Below are positions 49,590 to 60,844 of a stretch of DNA of 64,000 nt, piece after piece. The DNA lies in assembly GCA_949752745.1 (NCBI GenBank), contig OX457025.1:51419098-51483097 (forward strand), given 5' to 3'. Each line of letters starts with the position of its first letter. Position 1 is the stretch's first letter. The notes under the pieces are model-generated. The model did no database searches. It saw nothing but the letters and a program-made list of their open reading frames with translations, and was not told the origin of the DNA. Source of the DNA: Protula sp. h YS-2021 (lineage: Eukaryota > Annelida > Polychaeta > Sabellida > Serpulidae). A program made the position numbers and the translations under genes.

Positions 49590-52160
49590 GTTTAACTTGC
49601 GTTGATGCACTTTTCGCATTTTGAACCCGTGCGCATGTTTATTTACCTTGTGTTGATGTGTGGTTCTTATTTCGGATCAGTGCGCATGTTTATTTACCTT
49701 GTGTTGATGTGCGGTTCTTATTTCGGATCAGTGCGCATGTTTATTTACCTTGTGTTGATGTGCGGTTCTTATTTCGGAAAAGTGCGCATGTTTATTTAAC
49801 TTGCGTCGTTGCGCGGTTCTTATTTCAGACCATTGCGCATGTTTATTTAACTTGCGTTGATAGCGGTACTTATTTGGGACAAGTGCACAAGTTTCCCTAG
49901 GTTGCGTTGATGCGCGGTTCGCATTTCGGACAACAGTGCGCATGTTTATTCAACTTGCGTTGGTGCGCGGTACGCATTTCGGACCAGTGCGCATGTTTAT
50001 TTAACTTGCGTTGGCGCGCGGTACGCATTTCGGACCAGTGCGCATGTTTATTTAACTTGCGTTGATGCGCGGTGCTTATTTTGGACCAGTGCAAATGTTT
50101 TTTTAACTTGCGTTGGCGCGTGGTTCGCATTTCGGACCAGTGCGCATGTTTCTTTGGGTTAAGTGGATGCGCGATTCTTTTTTCGGATCAGTGCGCATAG
50201 TTAACTTGCGTTCATGCGTGGTGCTGAATTTGGACCAGTGCAAACGTTTATTTAACTTGTGTTGGCGCGTAGTTCGCATTTCCAACCACTGCGCATGTTT
50301 ATTTAACGTGCGTCGATGTGCGGTTTTTTTTCAGGCCAATGCGCATATTTCTTTAACTTGAGTTGGTGCGCATTTCTTATTCTGGACAGGTGCGCATATC
50401 TAATTAAGTTGTGCTGATGTGCAGTTCTTATTTTGAATAGTGCGCATGTTATTCAAGTTGCGTTAATGCGCAGTTCTCATTTCGAACCGGTGCGCATGTT
50501 TATTTAACTCGGATGCACGGTTGATGCACGGTGCTAATTTTGGTCAAGTGTGCTTGCTTATTTAGCTTGTGTCGATGTGCGGTTCGTGTTTAAGACCAGT
50601 GCGCATGTTTTTTAGCTTGCGTTAATGCTCGGTTACAATTTCTGACCAGTGTGTTTGTTTATTTAGCTTGCGTCGATGAGCGGTTCGCATTTTCCACCAG
50701 TGCGCATGATTATTTAACTTATGTTGATGCGTGGTTTGCATTTCGGACCAGTGTGCATGTTTATTTAACTTGCATTGATATCCGGTTCACATTTCTGACC
50801 AGTGCTCATGATTCTATAGGTTGCGTTGATGCGCGGTTCGCAATTCGGACCAGCGCACAGGGTCATATAACCTGCGTTGCATTTCGGACTGGTACTATTA
50901 TTATTTAAGTCCCGTCGAAGTCCGACTTTTATGTCTATTCAACTTGCGTCGATGTATGGTCCTTTCTTCGAATCACTGCGCATGTTTATTCAACTTGCGT
51001 AGATGCGCGGTTCCCATTTCGGACCACTGTCTATTCAACTTGTCTATTCAACTTGCGTCAATGTCTGGTTCTTTTTCGGACTAGTGCGCATGTTTGTTTA
51101 ACTACCGTCGATGCGCGGTTCGCATTTCGGACCATTGCACATGTTTATTTAACTTGTGTTGATGCGTGGTTCGCATTTCGGACCATTGCGCATGTTTCTT
51201 TGGTTTAAGTTGATGCCCTGTTCTTTTTTCGGATCAGTGCGCATATTTAACTTGCGTTCATGCGTGGTGCTTAATTTGGACCAGTGCAAATGCTTATTTA
51301 ACTTGTGTTAGCGCGTAGTTCGCATTTCCAACCACTGCGCATGTTTATTTAACGTGCGTCGATGCGCGGTTCTTATTTCAGGCCAATGCGCATATTTCTT
51401 TAACTTGAGTTGATGCGCGGTTCTTATTCTGGACCAGTGCGCGTGTCTATTTAAATTGTGCTGATGCGCAGTTCTTATTGAATAGTGCGCATGTTATTCA
51501 AGTTGCGTTAATGCGCAGTTCCCATTTCAATGTTTATTTAACTTCGATGCTACTTTTGGTCCAGTTTGCTTGCTGATTTAGCTTGTGCCGATGTGCGGTT
51601 CGCATTTAGGACCAGTGCGCATGTTTTTGTTAACTTGCGTTAATGCTCGATTCCCATTTCTGACTAGTTTGTTTGATTATTTAGCTTGCGTCGATGAGCG
51701 GTTCGCATTTTCCACCAGTGCGCATCATTATTTAACTTGTGCTGATGCGTGGTCCGCATTTTGGACCATTGCCAATTTTAATTAACTTGCGTTGATGTGC
51801 GGTTCGCATTTAGGACCACTGCGCATGTTTATTTAAATTGCCTCGATGTGCGATTTGCATTTCGGACCAGTGCGCATGTTTCTTTAGGTTGCGTTGATGC
51901 GCGGGTTCGCATTTCGGGCCACTGTGCATGTCTATCCAACTTCGTCGATGCGTGGTTCTTTTTTCGAACCATTGCGCATGTTTATTTAACTTGCGTTGAT
52001 GCGCGGTGCTTATTTTGGACCAGTTTGCATGTTTAGTTATCTTCCTTCGATGCGCGGTTCACATTTCGAACCAATGCGCATATTTAACTTGCATCGATGC
52101 GCGGTGCTAATTTTGGACCATTGCGCATGTTTATTTAACTGGCGTCGATGCGCTGTAGGA
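49590..52160. repeat. 51-bp minisatellite, array B
   Basis: Roughly 50 units of the family at 43.6-44.5 kb. A larger block is internally duplicated: sequences at about 50,150-50,700 recur at about 51,190-51,720 in the same order. Confidence 0.9.
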
Positions 52161-52742
52161 GGAGATTCATTTATTTTTTTTTCAAAAATTCCGAAAAAAA
52201 TAAAAAGTTTTCCAATTCACTAAAAAGGATAAGCAGTATGCATGATCCCCTAGAGACGGCTCATATAAGAAATAAATGAAATCCGATTAAAACTGTAGGA
52301 GGAAATACATTTTTTTTTCTTCAAAAATTCTCCGAAAATTCCCTGATCGACTCATAAAGCACAGGCCGTATTCACAACACCCTAGGCACGCCTCAGCCCC
52401 AAAATAAATTATGTCTGATCAAAAGTGTAGGAGAAGATGCATTTTGAGGTATTTTCATCAAAAATCACCCCAACAATCAAAAATTTCAAAGTCGAGTCAA
52501 ATAGCACTAGCCGTATGTCCGACCCACCTAAGGATGCCTCATACCAAAAATAAATTGATCGACTAAAAACCGCAAGCCGTATGCTCAGCCCTTTAGGGAC
52601 GCCTCATATCAAAAGAAAAAAAACGAAATCGGTTCAAAACTGTAGGAGGAAATGCCTTTTTTTTCTTCTAAAAATACAAAAATTTTCCGATCGACTGAAA
52701 TAGCGCAAGCCGTATACTCGACCCCTTAGGAATGTCTCATAC

Positions 52743-52779
<37 letters not shown>

Positions 52780-53720
52780 AGGAAATCGGGTCAAAACTGT
52801 AGCGACAAATGCATCTTGAAGTTTTTTCTTCAAAAACTCACTAAAAATACAAAAATTGTCCGATCGACTGAAAAAGCACAAACGTATGCACGACCTTTAG
52901 TGGTGCCTCATGCCACAAATAAATGATATCGGATCGAAAATTTAAGGAGGAGATACATTTTAGAAATTTTTCTTCAAAAATTCGCCAAAAATTCAAAAAT
53001 CACCCGATCGACTAAAGAAGCAAAAGCCGTATACACGACCGCTTAGGGATGACTCACACCAAAAATAAATGACATCGAATCAAACTTGTTGGAGTAGATA
53101 CATTTTGAATTATGTTCGAAATTTTTGCTTCAAAAATTCCCCAAAAATACAAAAATTGTCCGATCGACTAAAAAAGCACAAGCCGTATGCACGACTATTT
53201 AGTGGTGCCTCATACCAAAAAAAATGAACTCGAATCAATAAATGTAGAAGGAGATACAGTTTAAAAAAATTTTTTTCTTCAAAAACTCACTAAAAATACA
53301 AAAACTGTCCGATCGACTGAAAAAGCACAAACGTATGCAAGATCGCTTAGCGGTGCATCACACCAAAGATATATGATATCGGATCGAAAATGTAAGGAGG
53401 AGATACATTTTGAATTATTTCCGAAATTTTTGCTTTAAAAAGTCCCCAAAAATACAAAAATTATTCGTCTGACTAAAAAAGCACAAGCCGTATGCGCGAC
53501 CCTTTAGGGGTGCCTCATACCAAAAATAAATCAAATCGGATAAAAAATGTAGGAGGAGATACGTTTTAAATTTTTTTCTTTAAAAATTCGCCAAAAATTC
53601 AAAAATCACCCGATCGACTAAAAAAGCACAAGCCGTATGCATGACCCCTTAGGGATGCCTCATACCAAAAATAAAAGACATCGGATCAAAATTGTAGGAG
53701 GAGATGCATTTTGAACCAAA
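52160..53720. repeat. Tandem repeat of about 155 bp, array B
   Basis: Same unit as at 44.5-45.8 kb, with a long A run at about 52,745-52,778. Confidence 0.88.
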
Positions 53721-53735
53721 GTTTACTAAATAAAC

Positions 53736-53774
<39 letters not shown>

Positions 53775-53935
53775 GGACGCCACATGCAAACCGATAGGAA
53801 TGCCCCCAGCTTACGTGTAACGTAAGCTTGGCTAAAAAACAATAGCCTTCTTTCTCATCACCAGGACAGGTCACTAAAATCACACATAAATATCTGCGCA
53901 TTGTAAAATTCACGCTTTTTAAAATTTATTTACAA

Positions 53936-54063
<128 letters not shown>

Positions 54064-54821
54064 GATGTGACTTGTGTATAGCCACAGTTGTTCCTGGCCT
54101 TACAATACAAAGTTTGTGATTTAACATGTTGTAACATTCTGACTAGACCAAAAAATCTGAAACCAAAATATCCGTTAATGCAGATAATGTAATGGCAATA
54201 ACATATTTAATACAGAACACATTATACTCATAGCAGTAACAGCGCTGAAATCCCCAGACAACAATCAACGTAATGCTACCTTACTATTTCTACACCAGCC
54301 GCCGTATTCACGAAAGTAAACTCTTTGGTTTAACTGATTGGGTTAAACCAGTGGGTTAAACCAAAAAAATTGGATTAACTAAACCAATGGCTTAAACCAT
54401 ATTCACAAAAGAAGTGTAACCGTGGTTTAACTAAACCAATGGTTTAACTTTTGGTTTAAGTTAAACCGCAGTTAACCCAAATACGTCATCATTATTGGGG
54501 GAGAATACAGGGAATTCCCAGGGATTTTCCAAGAGAATGGCACTCACTGGAAAGTGAAAAAATAATTGTGTTTTGTTTATTTTCATTTCGAAACACCTTT
54601 TAAGATTGGGTTGCCTAATCTTGGACTGGAGTTGGTGTAAGTGGACAATATTATGACTTTGCAGAATAACATATCTGAAAAAAAAACATGCGAATGCCCA
54701 CCCCCCCCCCCAGTGAACATCTAAATGACGTACATAATCGCAAAACAGATTTTTAAAGCGAAGTGAATGCAATGACTGGCTAATAAATGAAAAAAGGCAA
54801 AAGAAAAAAAAGACAAAAAAA

Positions 54822-54827
<6 letters not shown>

Positions 54828-54898
<71 letters not shown>
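54828..54898. repeat. (GA)n microsatellite
   Basis: Pure GA dinucleotide tract after an A-rich run. Confidence 0.95.
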
Positions 54899-54901
<3 letters not shown>

Positions 54902-55020
54902 GATCATCGTAACCGTTGCTTGAATGTACTTGAATACTCAACATGTGCATAAGGATTGAAACCCGGCGGGGATAGGGGCTGACAGAGACGGAGAGAGAAA
55001 AAGAGAGAGGGAGCATACCC

Positions 55021-55625
55021 ATCCCAGCAAAAAACCGACGTCTTTTTTGGTTGAAAAAAGGTTGTATTTTGATCGCGACGACTTCACAACCATATTCTGG
55101 CCTATTACCCCAAAACCCGACTTTATTCCGACGTCGAGGCGACGTCGGTTTTCTGACGTCGTTCCGACGTTGCAAAAACGACCAAAAAGCGATGAACATT
55201 ATTATCGCTCACCGGAAATGGAAGTCATTTTGAAAAAGAGGAAGAAAAAACGTAATTTTTACATGAAAATCTTAGAATTTTGATGGCGCGTTGGTATTTT
55301 TCTTCCTATATTGTAAAAATGTACATGGAAAATGCTTTCGTATGTATTTCACAACAGCAGTTGAATGATTAATTATCTATTAATTATATAACTCTAGTCA
55401 GTTTCAGGTCGGAATCCGACGTTGGTTCCAATTTCATATACAACCTAAAACCGACTTAATTCCGACGTCGGATTTAGGTCGGAACCCGACGTCATTCTGA
55501 CGTTGAAAACCAGACGTCGGTTCCATTTCATATACAACCAAAACCGGCACGTCAGCCCGACGTCGGAAACGTCGGGTCACGACGTCGACCCGACGTCATT
55601 CTGACGTCTTAATGTTTGCTGGGAT
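55021..55625. mobile_element. Nested MITE rich in GACGTC palindromes
   Basis: Begins ATCCCAGCAAA and ends TTTGCTGGGAT, an exact inverted pair. Both flanks of its interior are filled with CCGACGTC/GACGTCGG repeats, giving strong foldback potential. 605 bp, no coding sequence. It lies inside the 54,296-56,067 element and is therefore younger. Confidence 0.72.
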
Positions 55626-56065
55626 AGTAGTACCCGAAGTTTTACAGTCTGGTAAATATAGTGTAGTTTTCATATATAATACGGGCCTGTGCCTCCCCTT
55701 CCTCTGCAAAATCCTGTACTCGTCAATGCTTTCTCCATGACTGAATCTGCAAACTTGGTATTTGGGATTACAAGTCAGTTTCAAACACATTTGTACTTCA
55801 GTCCCCTTACCCCTCCTAGAGAGGAAAAAGGAGGAGGAACACAAATGATATGTCTCAGACAATTCTCAGGAACTTAATCCTGGTTTAACCCACCTCACAA
55901 GCAGGGTTAACTTTTTGGTTTAACCCACTGGTTTAAACCATACTTAACTTTCGTGAATATGACATAAGTTAACCCAATGGTTTAACTTGGTTTAAACTGC
56001 GAAGTTAACTTTTTGGATTAAGTTATGGGTTAACCCATTGGTTTAACTTTCGTGAATACGGCGGC

Positions 56066-56092
56066 TGCAGGTCTGAAGTGTTAACACAACCT

Positions 56093-56135
<43 letters not shown>

Positions 56136-56246
56136 GGATTTTAAACAGCAGGTCTGAAGTGTTAACACAACCTCAAAAAAAAAAAAAACAAAACAAAAAA
56201 CAAAAAAAAAAACAAAAAAAACAAACAAAAAACTGGATTTTAAACA
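56066..56246. repeat. Tandem duplicate with poly-A runs
   Basis: Two copies of CAGGTCTGAAGTGTTAACAC followed by an A-rich run and CTGGATTTTAAACAGCA. Confidence 0.8.
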
Positions 56247-56362
56247 GCATTTTCAAGCATTCACCCAGACCCCCTATTGGCTTATTCTGAGCCGTAAACT
56301 CTGCCCATATACTACAGTTCAGATCAATGTCCGTTTTCATTCCGTCCCTGACAAGCCGACGC

Positions 56363-56504
56363 TCAGATGACTTCCCCCGCCTTGTCACTGCTGCTTTTGG
56401 TCTCCTCCATCTCCTTCTCCGCGTTCTCAATCATTTTCTGTATTTGGACGTCCTTTGATTCTTCTGGTTGTGGTCTAGATTTCTTCGTTATCAGCTGATA
56501 GCTT
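56363..56504 (-). CDS. Candidate terminal exon of a host gene (weak)
   Basis: On the minus strand, an acceptor-like TTATTTTGCAG is followed by a 46-codon open segment ending at TGA (56,363-56,365). The product is charged and helical (KSRPQPEESKDVQ, IENAEKEMEETK). No upstream exon is visible in the window and no family is recognised. It could equally be chance or part of a repeat. Confidence 0.25.
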
Positions 56505-56603
56505 CTGCAAAATAATTTCTCCGACGTTAACAAGTGTGGTTTCAGTATGAACCGCAGTAGTTGAGAAACGAGAGAATAACTGCATTTTGTGACGTCATAC
56601 TGA

Positions 56604-56765
56604 CCCCCCCCCGGCCCAGCTACCTAGTGAGCCCCCCCCCCCGGCCCAGCTACGTAGTGAGCCCCCCCCCGGCCCAGCTGCCTAGTGAGCCCCCCCCCGG
56701 CCCAGCTACCTAGTGAGCCCCCCCCCGGCCCAGCTACCTAGTGAGCCCCCCCCCCCGGGTCCTCC
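56604..56765. repeat. C-rich tandem repeat, about 29-bp unit
   Basis: About five units of CCCCCCCGGCCCAGCTACCT plus AGTGAG, followed by further C runs and a poly-T tract (about 56,860-56,890). Confidence 0.85.
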
Positions 56766-56854
56766 ATGTGACGACTTCTATCATGTGTCTATCATACCAT
56801 GAGGACCCCCCCCCCCTGGTGAAGAATCATATACCATGGGGACCACCCCCCCCC

Positions 56855-56891
<37 letters not shown>

Positions 56892-56931
56892 GTAACGTAT
56901 GTATGTCATTATCAGATCATTCAACAGAGAA

Positions 56932-57004
56932 GTCGTAATGGCTCACTGGTTAGAGCGAACGACTAGCAACATAAGAGCCCCGGGTTCGGTTCCCGGCTGG
57001 GACA
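56932..57004 (+). tRNA. tRNA-like sequence, probably SINE head or pseudo-tRNA
   Basis: An A-box-like TGGCTCACTGGTTAGAGCG and a B-box GGTTCGGTTCC with a paired T stem (CCGGG/CCCGG) are present at tRNA spacing. The acceptor stem pairs poorly and an A/T-rich tail follows, so a working tRNA is unlikely; a tRNA-derived SINE promoter is the better reading. Confidence 0.5.
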
Positions 57005-57264
57005 AAAAATTTTTTTTGGTTATTTGTTTTTTGTTCAATTTTCGGACTCTGTGACATTATATGACAACATGTGACTGTGACATCATGTGACATTATGTAA
57101 CTCTATGACTTTTATAATTTTTTTATTATTATTATTATTATGATAATATTTAATTAGTCATATTTCAATGGTTTCCCCATTGCAATAACTACACACATAG
57201 CATAAGTATATGTGTACAGAGTGTGGAGGGAAAACCGATTGATAAAATTTAGAGTGCACTCGTT

Positions 57265-57770
57265 CAGACCGTGGGAACGATCGATAAATTTGAAAACATC
57301 AAAGGCCTAGACCGTGGGAACGATCAATAAATTTGAAAACATCAAAGGCCTAGACCGTGAGAACGATCAATAAATTTGAGAAGGAATGGGATTTTCCCCA
57401 ACTCTATGTTTTAAGTTATAGTAGTTGGAAAATGACACTTCTAAAACACATTTAACAAATGTAGTTTTTTATAACATATAATATAAAAAATAAGTTTGAA
57501 CATTTTAGCATGTTACTTATTTAAATGTTCTAAAGTTATAGTAGTGGAAAAATGGTGGTTCTAGACCAACTTTAACAAATTTAGTTTTTTGACATAATAT
57601 GATATATAAAATAAGTTTGAACATTTTACCATGGTGTAGTAGGGTAAAAATAAGGGTTCTAGACCAACTTTAACAAATTTAGTTTTTTGACATAATATGA
57701 TATATAAAATAAGTTTAAACATTTTACCATGGTGTAGTAGGGTAAAAATCAGGGTTCTAATCCAAAATTT
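57265..57770. repeat. Two small tandem repeats
   Basis: Three copies of a unit of about 47 bp (GACCGTGGGAACGATC...AAATTTGA) at 57,268-57,382, then three copies of a unit of about 100 bp (GTTCTAGACCAACTTTAAC, ATAAGTTTGAACATTTT) up to about 57,760. Non-coding flank of Polinton copy 2. Confidence 0.8.
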
Positions 57771-57865
57771 AATTTTTTTTTGAAAACATATTATGCTTTT
57801 CTTTTCTTAATGCTTTCAGGTATCGTCAGAACACATCGCTCTCCGCTTTCACCTGATTATTAACA

Positions 57866-58285
57866 ATGTCAACATTACTTCTTCACCGATGTGTAGAGAC
57901 CATGGATGACGTCTTCAAAGTGAACTATGTTGACTATGTGTTTTCAAAGCTTCCTGCTTTTGAATCTAATTGGATTTTACAAGTGAAGAATTTGCATAAG
58001 CATTGGGAAGCTGTTGGAAAGATAATTCCAAGACATGAATTCATCCACTCATTTCTACAGGAATGTGAAGAACTACTTTTACCATCAACTTACGACATTG
58101 ATTCAGCATTTATCCGCGCGAATACAACTTGGGCAGCTGAACTCATGCTAGCTGTAGCTGCTAGAATTATTTTACATTATGATGATGGCGTTCCATTGAC
58201 GACGAATGCATCAGAACTTGTTCGATTCAACAATGAACGAGTTGAAGTGAATTCAAAGCTTTGTAAAATGTTTGAAGAACTATAA
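57866..58285 (+). CDS. Helical-family paralogue 1 (copy 2)
   Basis: 139 residues, intact. It matches 34,890-35,327 from METMDDVFKVNY-like start through YVFSKLPAFE, HWEAVGK and YDIDSAFI, and then differs at the last few codons. An acceptor-like TTTTCTTAATGCTTTCAG lies about 45 bases upstream, where copy 1 instead has a TATA box, so the promoter context has been replaced. All-helical pattern, no known domain. Confidence 0.72.
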   Translation: MSTLLLHRCVETMDDVFKVNYVDYVFSKLPAFESNWILQVKNLHKHWEAVGKIIPRHEFIHSFLQECEELLLPSTYDIDSAFIRANTTWAAELMLAVAARIILHYDDGVPLTTNASELVRFNNERVEVNSKLCKMFEEL

Positions 58286-58358
58286 AAAAGCTGACTCTGC
58301 AATTTCTAATGGCATAAAAGGAGAAGGGTGAAGTGAAGTCATCATTCAACGCGCAGCC

Positions 58359-58979
58359 ATGGAGAAGACAAGCAGCTTTAAAATTAGTGCAAACTTAACC
58401 ATTACTGTGGAGCATGGAGAATTTGGGCTATTTCTTCGAATCAAACGTGGAGAGAGATGGCTTGCTTTATCACCATCCTTGTGGAAGATTGTGTGTCAGA
58501 ACTTGGCAAGATTACGCAACATTGGCTTCAAACTGTACTTAACGCAAACGAAGTGGCTTGAAGTCATTTCATACTTGGATATGCGCTATGTGAGTTTTGT
58601 GCAAACATCACTGTTTGAAGGGAAAGAATATACGCGTTACATCAACATGAATGATGGTGAATGGGGGACATTGCTTCAGGAAATCCATAGCATAACCTCA
58701 ACCTTACTACCATGTACGGAATGTCATGGGAAGAAAACTCCTGTTAAGCTGCAAAAGGACAATCGAATGAAAGTGTCAAAGCTTTCCAAGAAAAGACTGT
58801 CTGAAGTTCGATTGGAGAATATGGATGTGCAAAATCAACTTGGACGTACCTGTGAATATTGTGGTGCTTACGGATATGCTGAGGATTATGATTGTCACTG
58901 CCACAAGTACAATTGCAAGTTGTGTGAACCTGACAACTTCTGCAACAAGTGTGGCTCACTAACAGTATCTGCCGAGTAA
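58359..58979 (+). CDS. PC4-like tandem protein with zinc ribbons (copy 2)
   Basis: 206 residues, intact. Two PC4-like half-repeats (about 1-120: GLFLRIKRGERW, then RYVSFVQTSLF...YINMNDGEW) are followed by PCTECHGKK and a Cys/His cluster (CEYCGA, DCHCHKYNC, CEPDNFCNKCG). This shows that the copy-1 pair of frames is one gene with a nonsense codon. Likely DNA- or RNA-binding regulator by fold; no direct evidence of target. Confidence 0.78.
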   Translation: MEKTSSFKISANLTITVEHGEFGLFLRIKRGERWLALSPSLWKIVCQNLARLRNIGFKLYLTQTKWLEVISYLDMRYVSFVQTSLFEGKEYTRYINMNDGEWGTLLQEIHSITSTLLPCTECHGKKTPVKLQKDNRMKVSKLSKKRLSEVRLENMDVQNQLGRTCEYCGAYGYAEDYDCHCHKYNCKLCEPDNFCNKCGSLTVSAE

Positions 58980-59043
58980 GACTACAAGTCATTTGCTTAC
59001 CAGTCGTCAAAGTGTGTAGACGTGTCATATGGATATGTGAAAG

Positions 59044-59331
59044 ATGGATGTAGAAACGTTTTTCAAGGAGACGTATGTGGACTACATGATAAGTGAACTG
59101 GCGCGTTTTGGATCTATTCAACAACAACTGGAACACTTTGACATCTATTGGGAACTTGCTCATTCCACGCTGAACGTACCGAAATTACGTGAGGATTTCA
59201 TCAAAGAGTGTGTGCTTTCAAACATTGACAGAGCTGAGGAGTTTGATGTGGAAGCAGCATATCACTTTGCTCGATTTGATCCAAGACTGTTTTATGAAGT
59301 GAGAGAGTGGTTAATCTACATTGCAGTATAA
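59044..59331 (+). CDS. Helical-family paralogue 2 (copy 2)
   Basis: 95 residues: FFKETYVDYMISEL, LEHFDIYWELAHSTL, EFDVEAAYHFARFD, then a short hydrophobic end (WLIYIAV). It ends in TAATG, overlapping the next start. In copy 1 the same position carries an extra C-terminus, a splice-donor consensus and about 0.8 kb with NADAR. The compact junction here looks ancestral or results from precise loss. Confidence 0.7.
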   Translation: MDVETFFKETYVDYMISELARFGSIQQQLEHFDIYWELAHSTLNVPKLREDFIKECVLSNIDRAEEFDVEAAYHFARFDPRLFYEVREWLIYIAV

Positions 59332-59663
59332 TGACAGACATTACATTGAGACAATATATTGTGCAAAAGACATATTGTGAAGAAATGTTATTAGCTGTAA
59401 AAAAGTTTGCATGTTTAGTATGTCCTGCTTGTCAAAATGAAGAGTGTTCAGAACATACTTGTCATTCTGCATGTGTCTATACATATTGGAATGAAGCTAA
59501 ATATTACATTCATTTAGATAAAGTGTTAGATAATGCAAATCAACGTTGTGAAAAATATGGTGTAGATGCTATCACATTTGATGAATTAAGTAGTTGGTTA
59601 ATGTACATTGAAGATCAATGGACTCCAATTATTCACACCATTGTATCAATACTTGATTTGTAA
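59331..59663 (+). CDS. Helical-family paralogue 3 with Cys motif (copy 2)
   Basis: 110 residues, intact. The Met overlaps the preceding stop. Contains LRQYIVQKTYCEEMLLAVK, the Cys/His segment CPACQNEECSEHTC, VYTYWNEAKYYIHLDK and FDELSSWLMYIEDQW. It is strongly conserved with copy 1, so it is under constraint. Probably a small zinc-containing helical protein of unknown role. Confidence 0.72.
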   Translation: MTDITLRQYIVQKTYCEEMLLAVKKFACLVCPACQNEECSEHTCHSACVYTYWNEAKYYIHLDKVLDNANQRCEKYGVDAITFDELSSWLMYIEDQWTPIIHTIVSILDL

Positions 59664-59743
59664 GATATGTTGATAAAATGCAAGATGTGTTGATAAAATA
59701 AAATACAAGATATGTTAACAAGTGTTAATCATTTAGTGTTAAC

Positions 59744-60844
59744 ATGTCGACGTGGAAAGACTACTTAACCAATATTTATTTTAAACCTGGTCAACCCGGG
59801 GCATTTGCTGGTCCTTACAAACTATATCACATATTAAGAAAACATGATCAACCAGTCACTCATTCACAAGTGAAGAAATGGTTACAGGATCAAGATGCCT
59901 TCAGTTTACTACAACCTGTAAAATATAGGTTTAAAAGGCAACGTGTCATTACACGTGGAATTGATGACATGTGGGATATTGATTTAGCTGACATGGGAAA
60001 CATAGCTTCCTATAATGATGACACCCGTTTTTTATTAGTTGTCATTGATGTGTTTTCCAAATATTTATGGGTGCAACCAATGCCTAATAAATCACATACG
60101 AGTGTCATAGAAGCCTTTCAAAAGATTTTTCATGAAACACAACGAAGACCACGAACTCTAAGGTCAGACAAAGGAACTGAATTTAAAAACAGATGGGTAA
60201 AAGCATTTATGAAGAAGGAGGGAATACATGCCTATACGACAAAGAATGAAACCAAAGCCAACTTTGCTGAGAGAGTCATTCGTACTCTAAAGGGAATGAT
60301 GTATCGATATTTCCTACATAATCAAACGTATCAATATATGGACATCCTTCCAGACTTAGTGTATAATTACAACCATAGACTTCATGGCTCCCTCCCTAAT
60401 AAGTATGCTCCTGCAGATATTCGTAAAGACAACGAATCGAAAGTGTGGAAGTATATGTATGTAGACAAATTGAAATTAAAACCAAAGAAGAAAAAACCCT
60501 ACAAATTTAAAATTGGTGATCAGGTTCGCATTTCTCACATGAAATATGTATTTCAACGAGATTATCATATAAAGTGGACGCAAGAAGTCTTCATTATCAC
60601 ACATCGTTGTAAGAAGCAAGGAATACACTTGTATCGTGTGAAAGACTTTTTGGATGAAGATGTTGACGGACATTTTTATGAAGAAGAACTGCAGAAAGTG
60701 ACAAAAGATATTGAATCAGTCTACAGAATTGAAAAGGTTTTGAAAACACGAAAAAGACGAGGTGTTAAAGAATTATTTGTGAAGTGGTTAGGTTGGCCAA
60801 AGAAGTTTAACAGTTGGGTGAAAGAAACAGATATTCGAAAATGA
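59744..60844 (+). CDS. INT: Integrase with chromodomain (copy 2)
   Basis: 366 residues, intact. Catalytic residues are Asp80 (WDIDLADMGN), Asp142 (RSDKGTEF) and Glu176 (NFAERVIRTLKG), about 33 residues after the second Asp. The region 240-300 is a basic beta-rich DNA-binding part and 325-362 a chromodomain (VYRIEKVLK, ELFVKWLGW). Ends in ATGA shared with the ATPase start. Chromodomains can steer integration to modified histones; that is family knowledge. Confidence 0.95.
   Translation: MSTWKDYLTNIYFKPGQPGAFAGPYKLYHILRKHDQPVTHSQVKKWLQDQDAFSLLQPVKYRFKRQRVITRGIDDMWDIDLADMGNIASYNDDTRFLLVVIDVFSKYLWVQPMPNKSHTSVIEAFQKIFHETQRRPRTLRSDKGTEFKNRWVKAFMKKEGIHAYTTKNETKANFAERVIRTLKGMMYRYFLHNQTYQYMDILPDLVYNYNHRLHGSLPNKYAPADIRKDNESKVWKYMYVDKLKLKPKKKKPYKFKIGDQVRISHMKYVFQRDYHIKWTQEVFIITHRCKKQGIHLYRVKDFLDEDVDGHFYEEELQKVTKDIESVYRIEKVLKTRKRRGVKELFVKWLGWPKKFNSWVKETDIRK

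Larger units (their letters stand above)
48556..53831. mobile_element. Composite element B (same family as A)
   Basis: Starts with the same AACAAGTTTGTCCAAGGACA and ends with the same hairpin plus CTAA as element A. The order is identical: left end, 51-bp minisatellite (48,790-52,160), repeat of about 155 bp (52,160-53,720), and a tail with (CTAA)n before GGACGCCAC. It is twice as long because the 51-bp array is longer and a unique segment of about 660 bp (48,925-49,585) interrupts it. Confidence 0.62.
54296..56067. mobile_element. TIR element with GGTTTAACC-rich ends
   Basis: Ends are inverted copies beginning CAGCCGCCGTATTCACGAAA. The outer about 190 bp on each side are packed with GGTTTAACC/TTAACCCA motifs that can fold back. 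The interior has a (GA)n tract (54,828-54,898) and a nested MITE. No transposase is seen, so it is non-autonomous. Confidence 0.72.

Noticed and set aside
54461..55199. Ser/Leu-rich frames over the (GA)n tract
   Set aside because: Microsatellite translation only.
57866..59663. Host gene cluster at the left of copy 2
   Set aside because: Gene order and sequence match the minus block of Polinton copy 1, so these are element genes.
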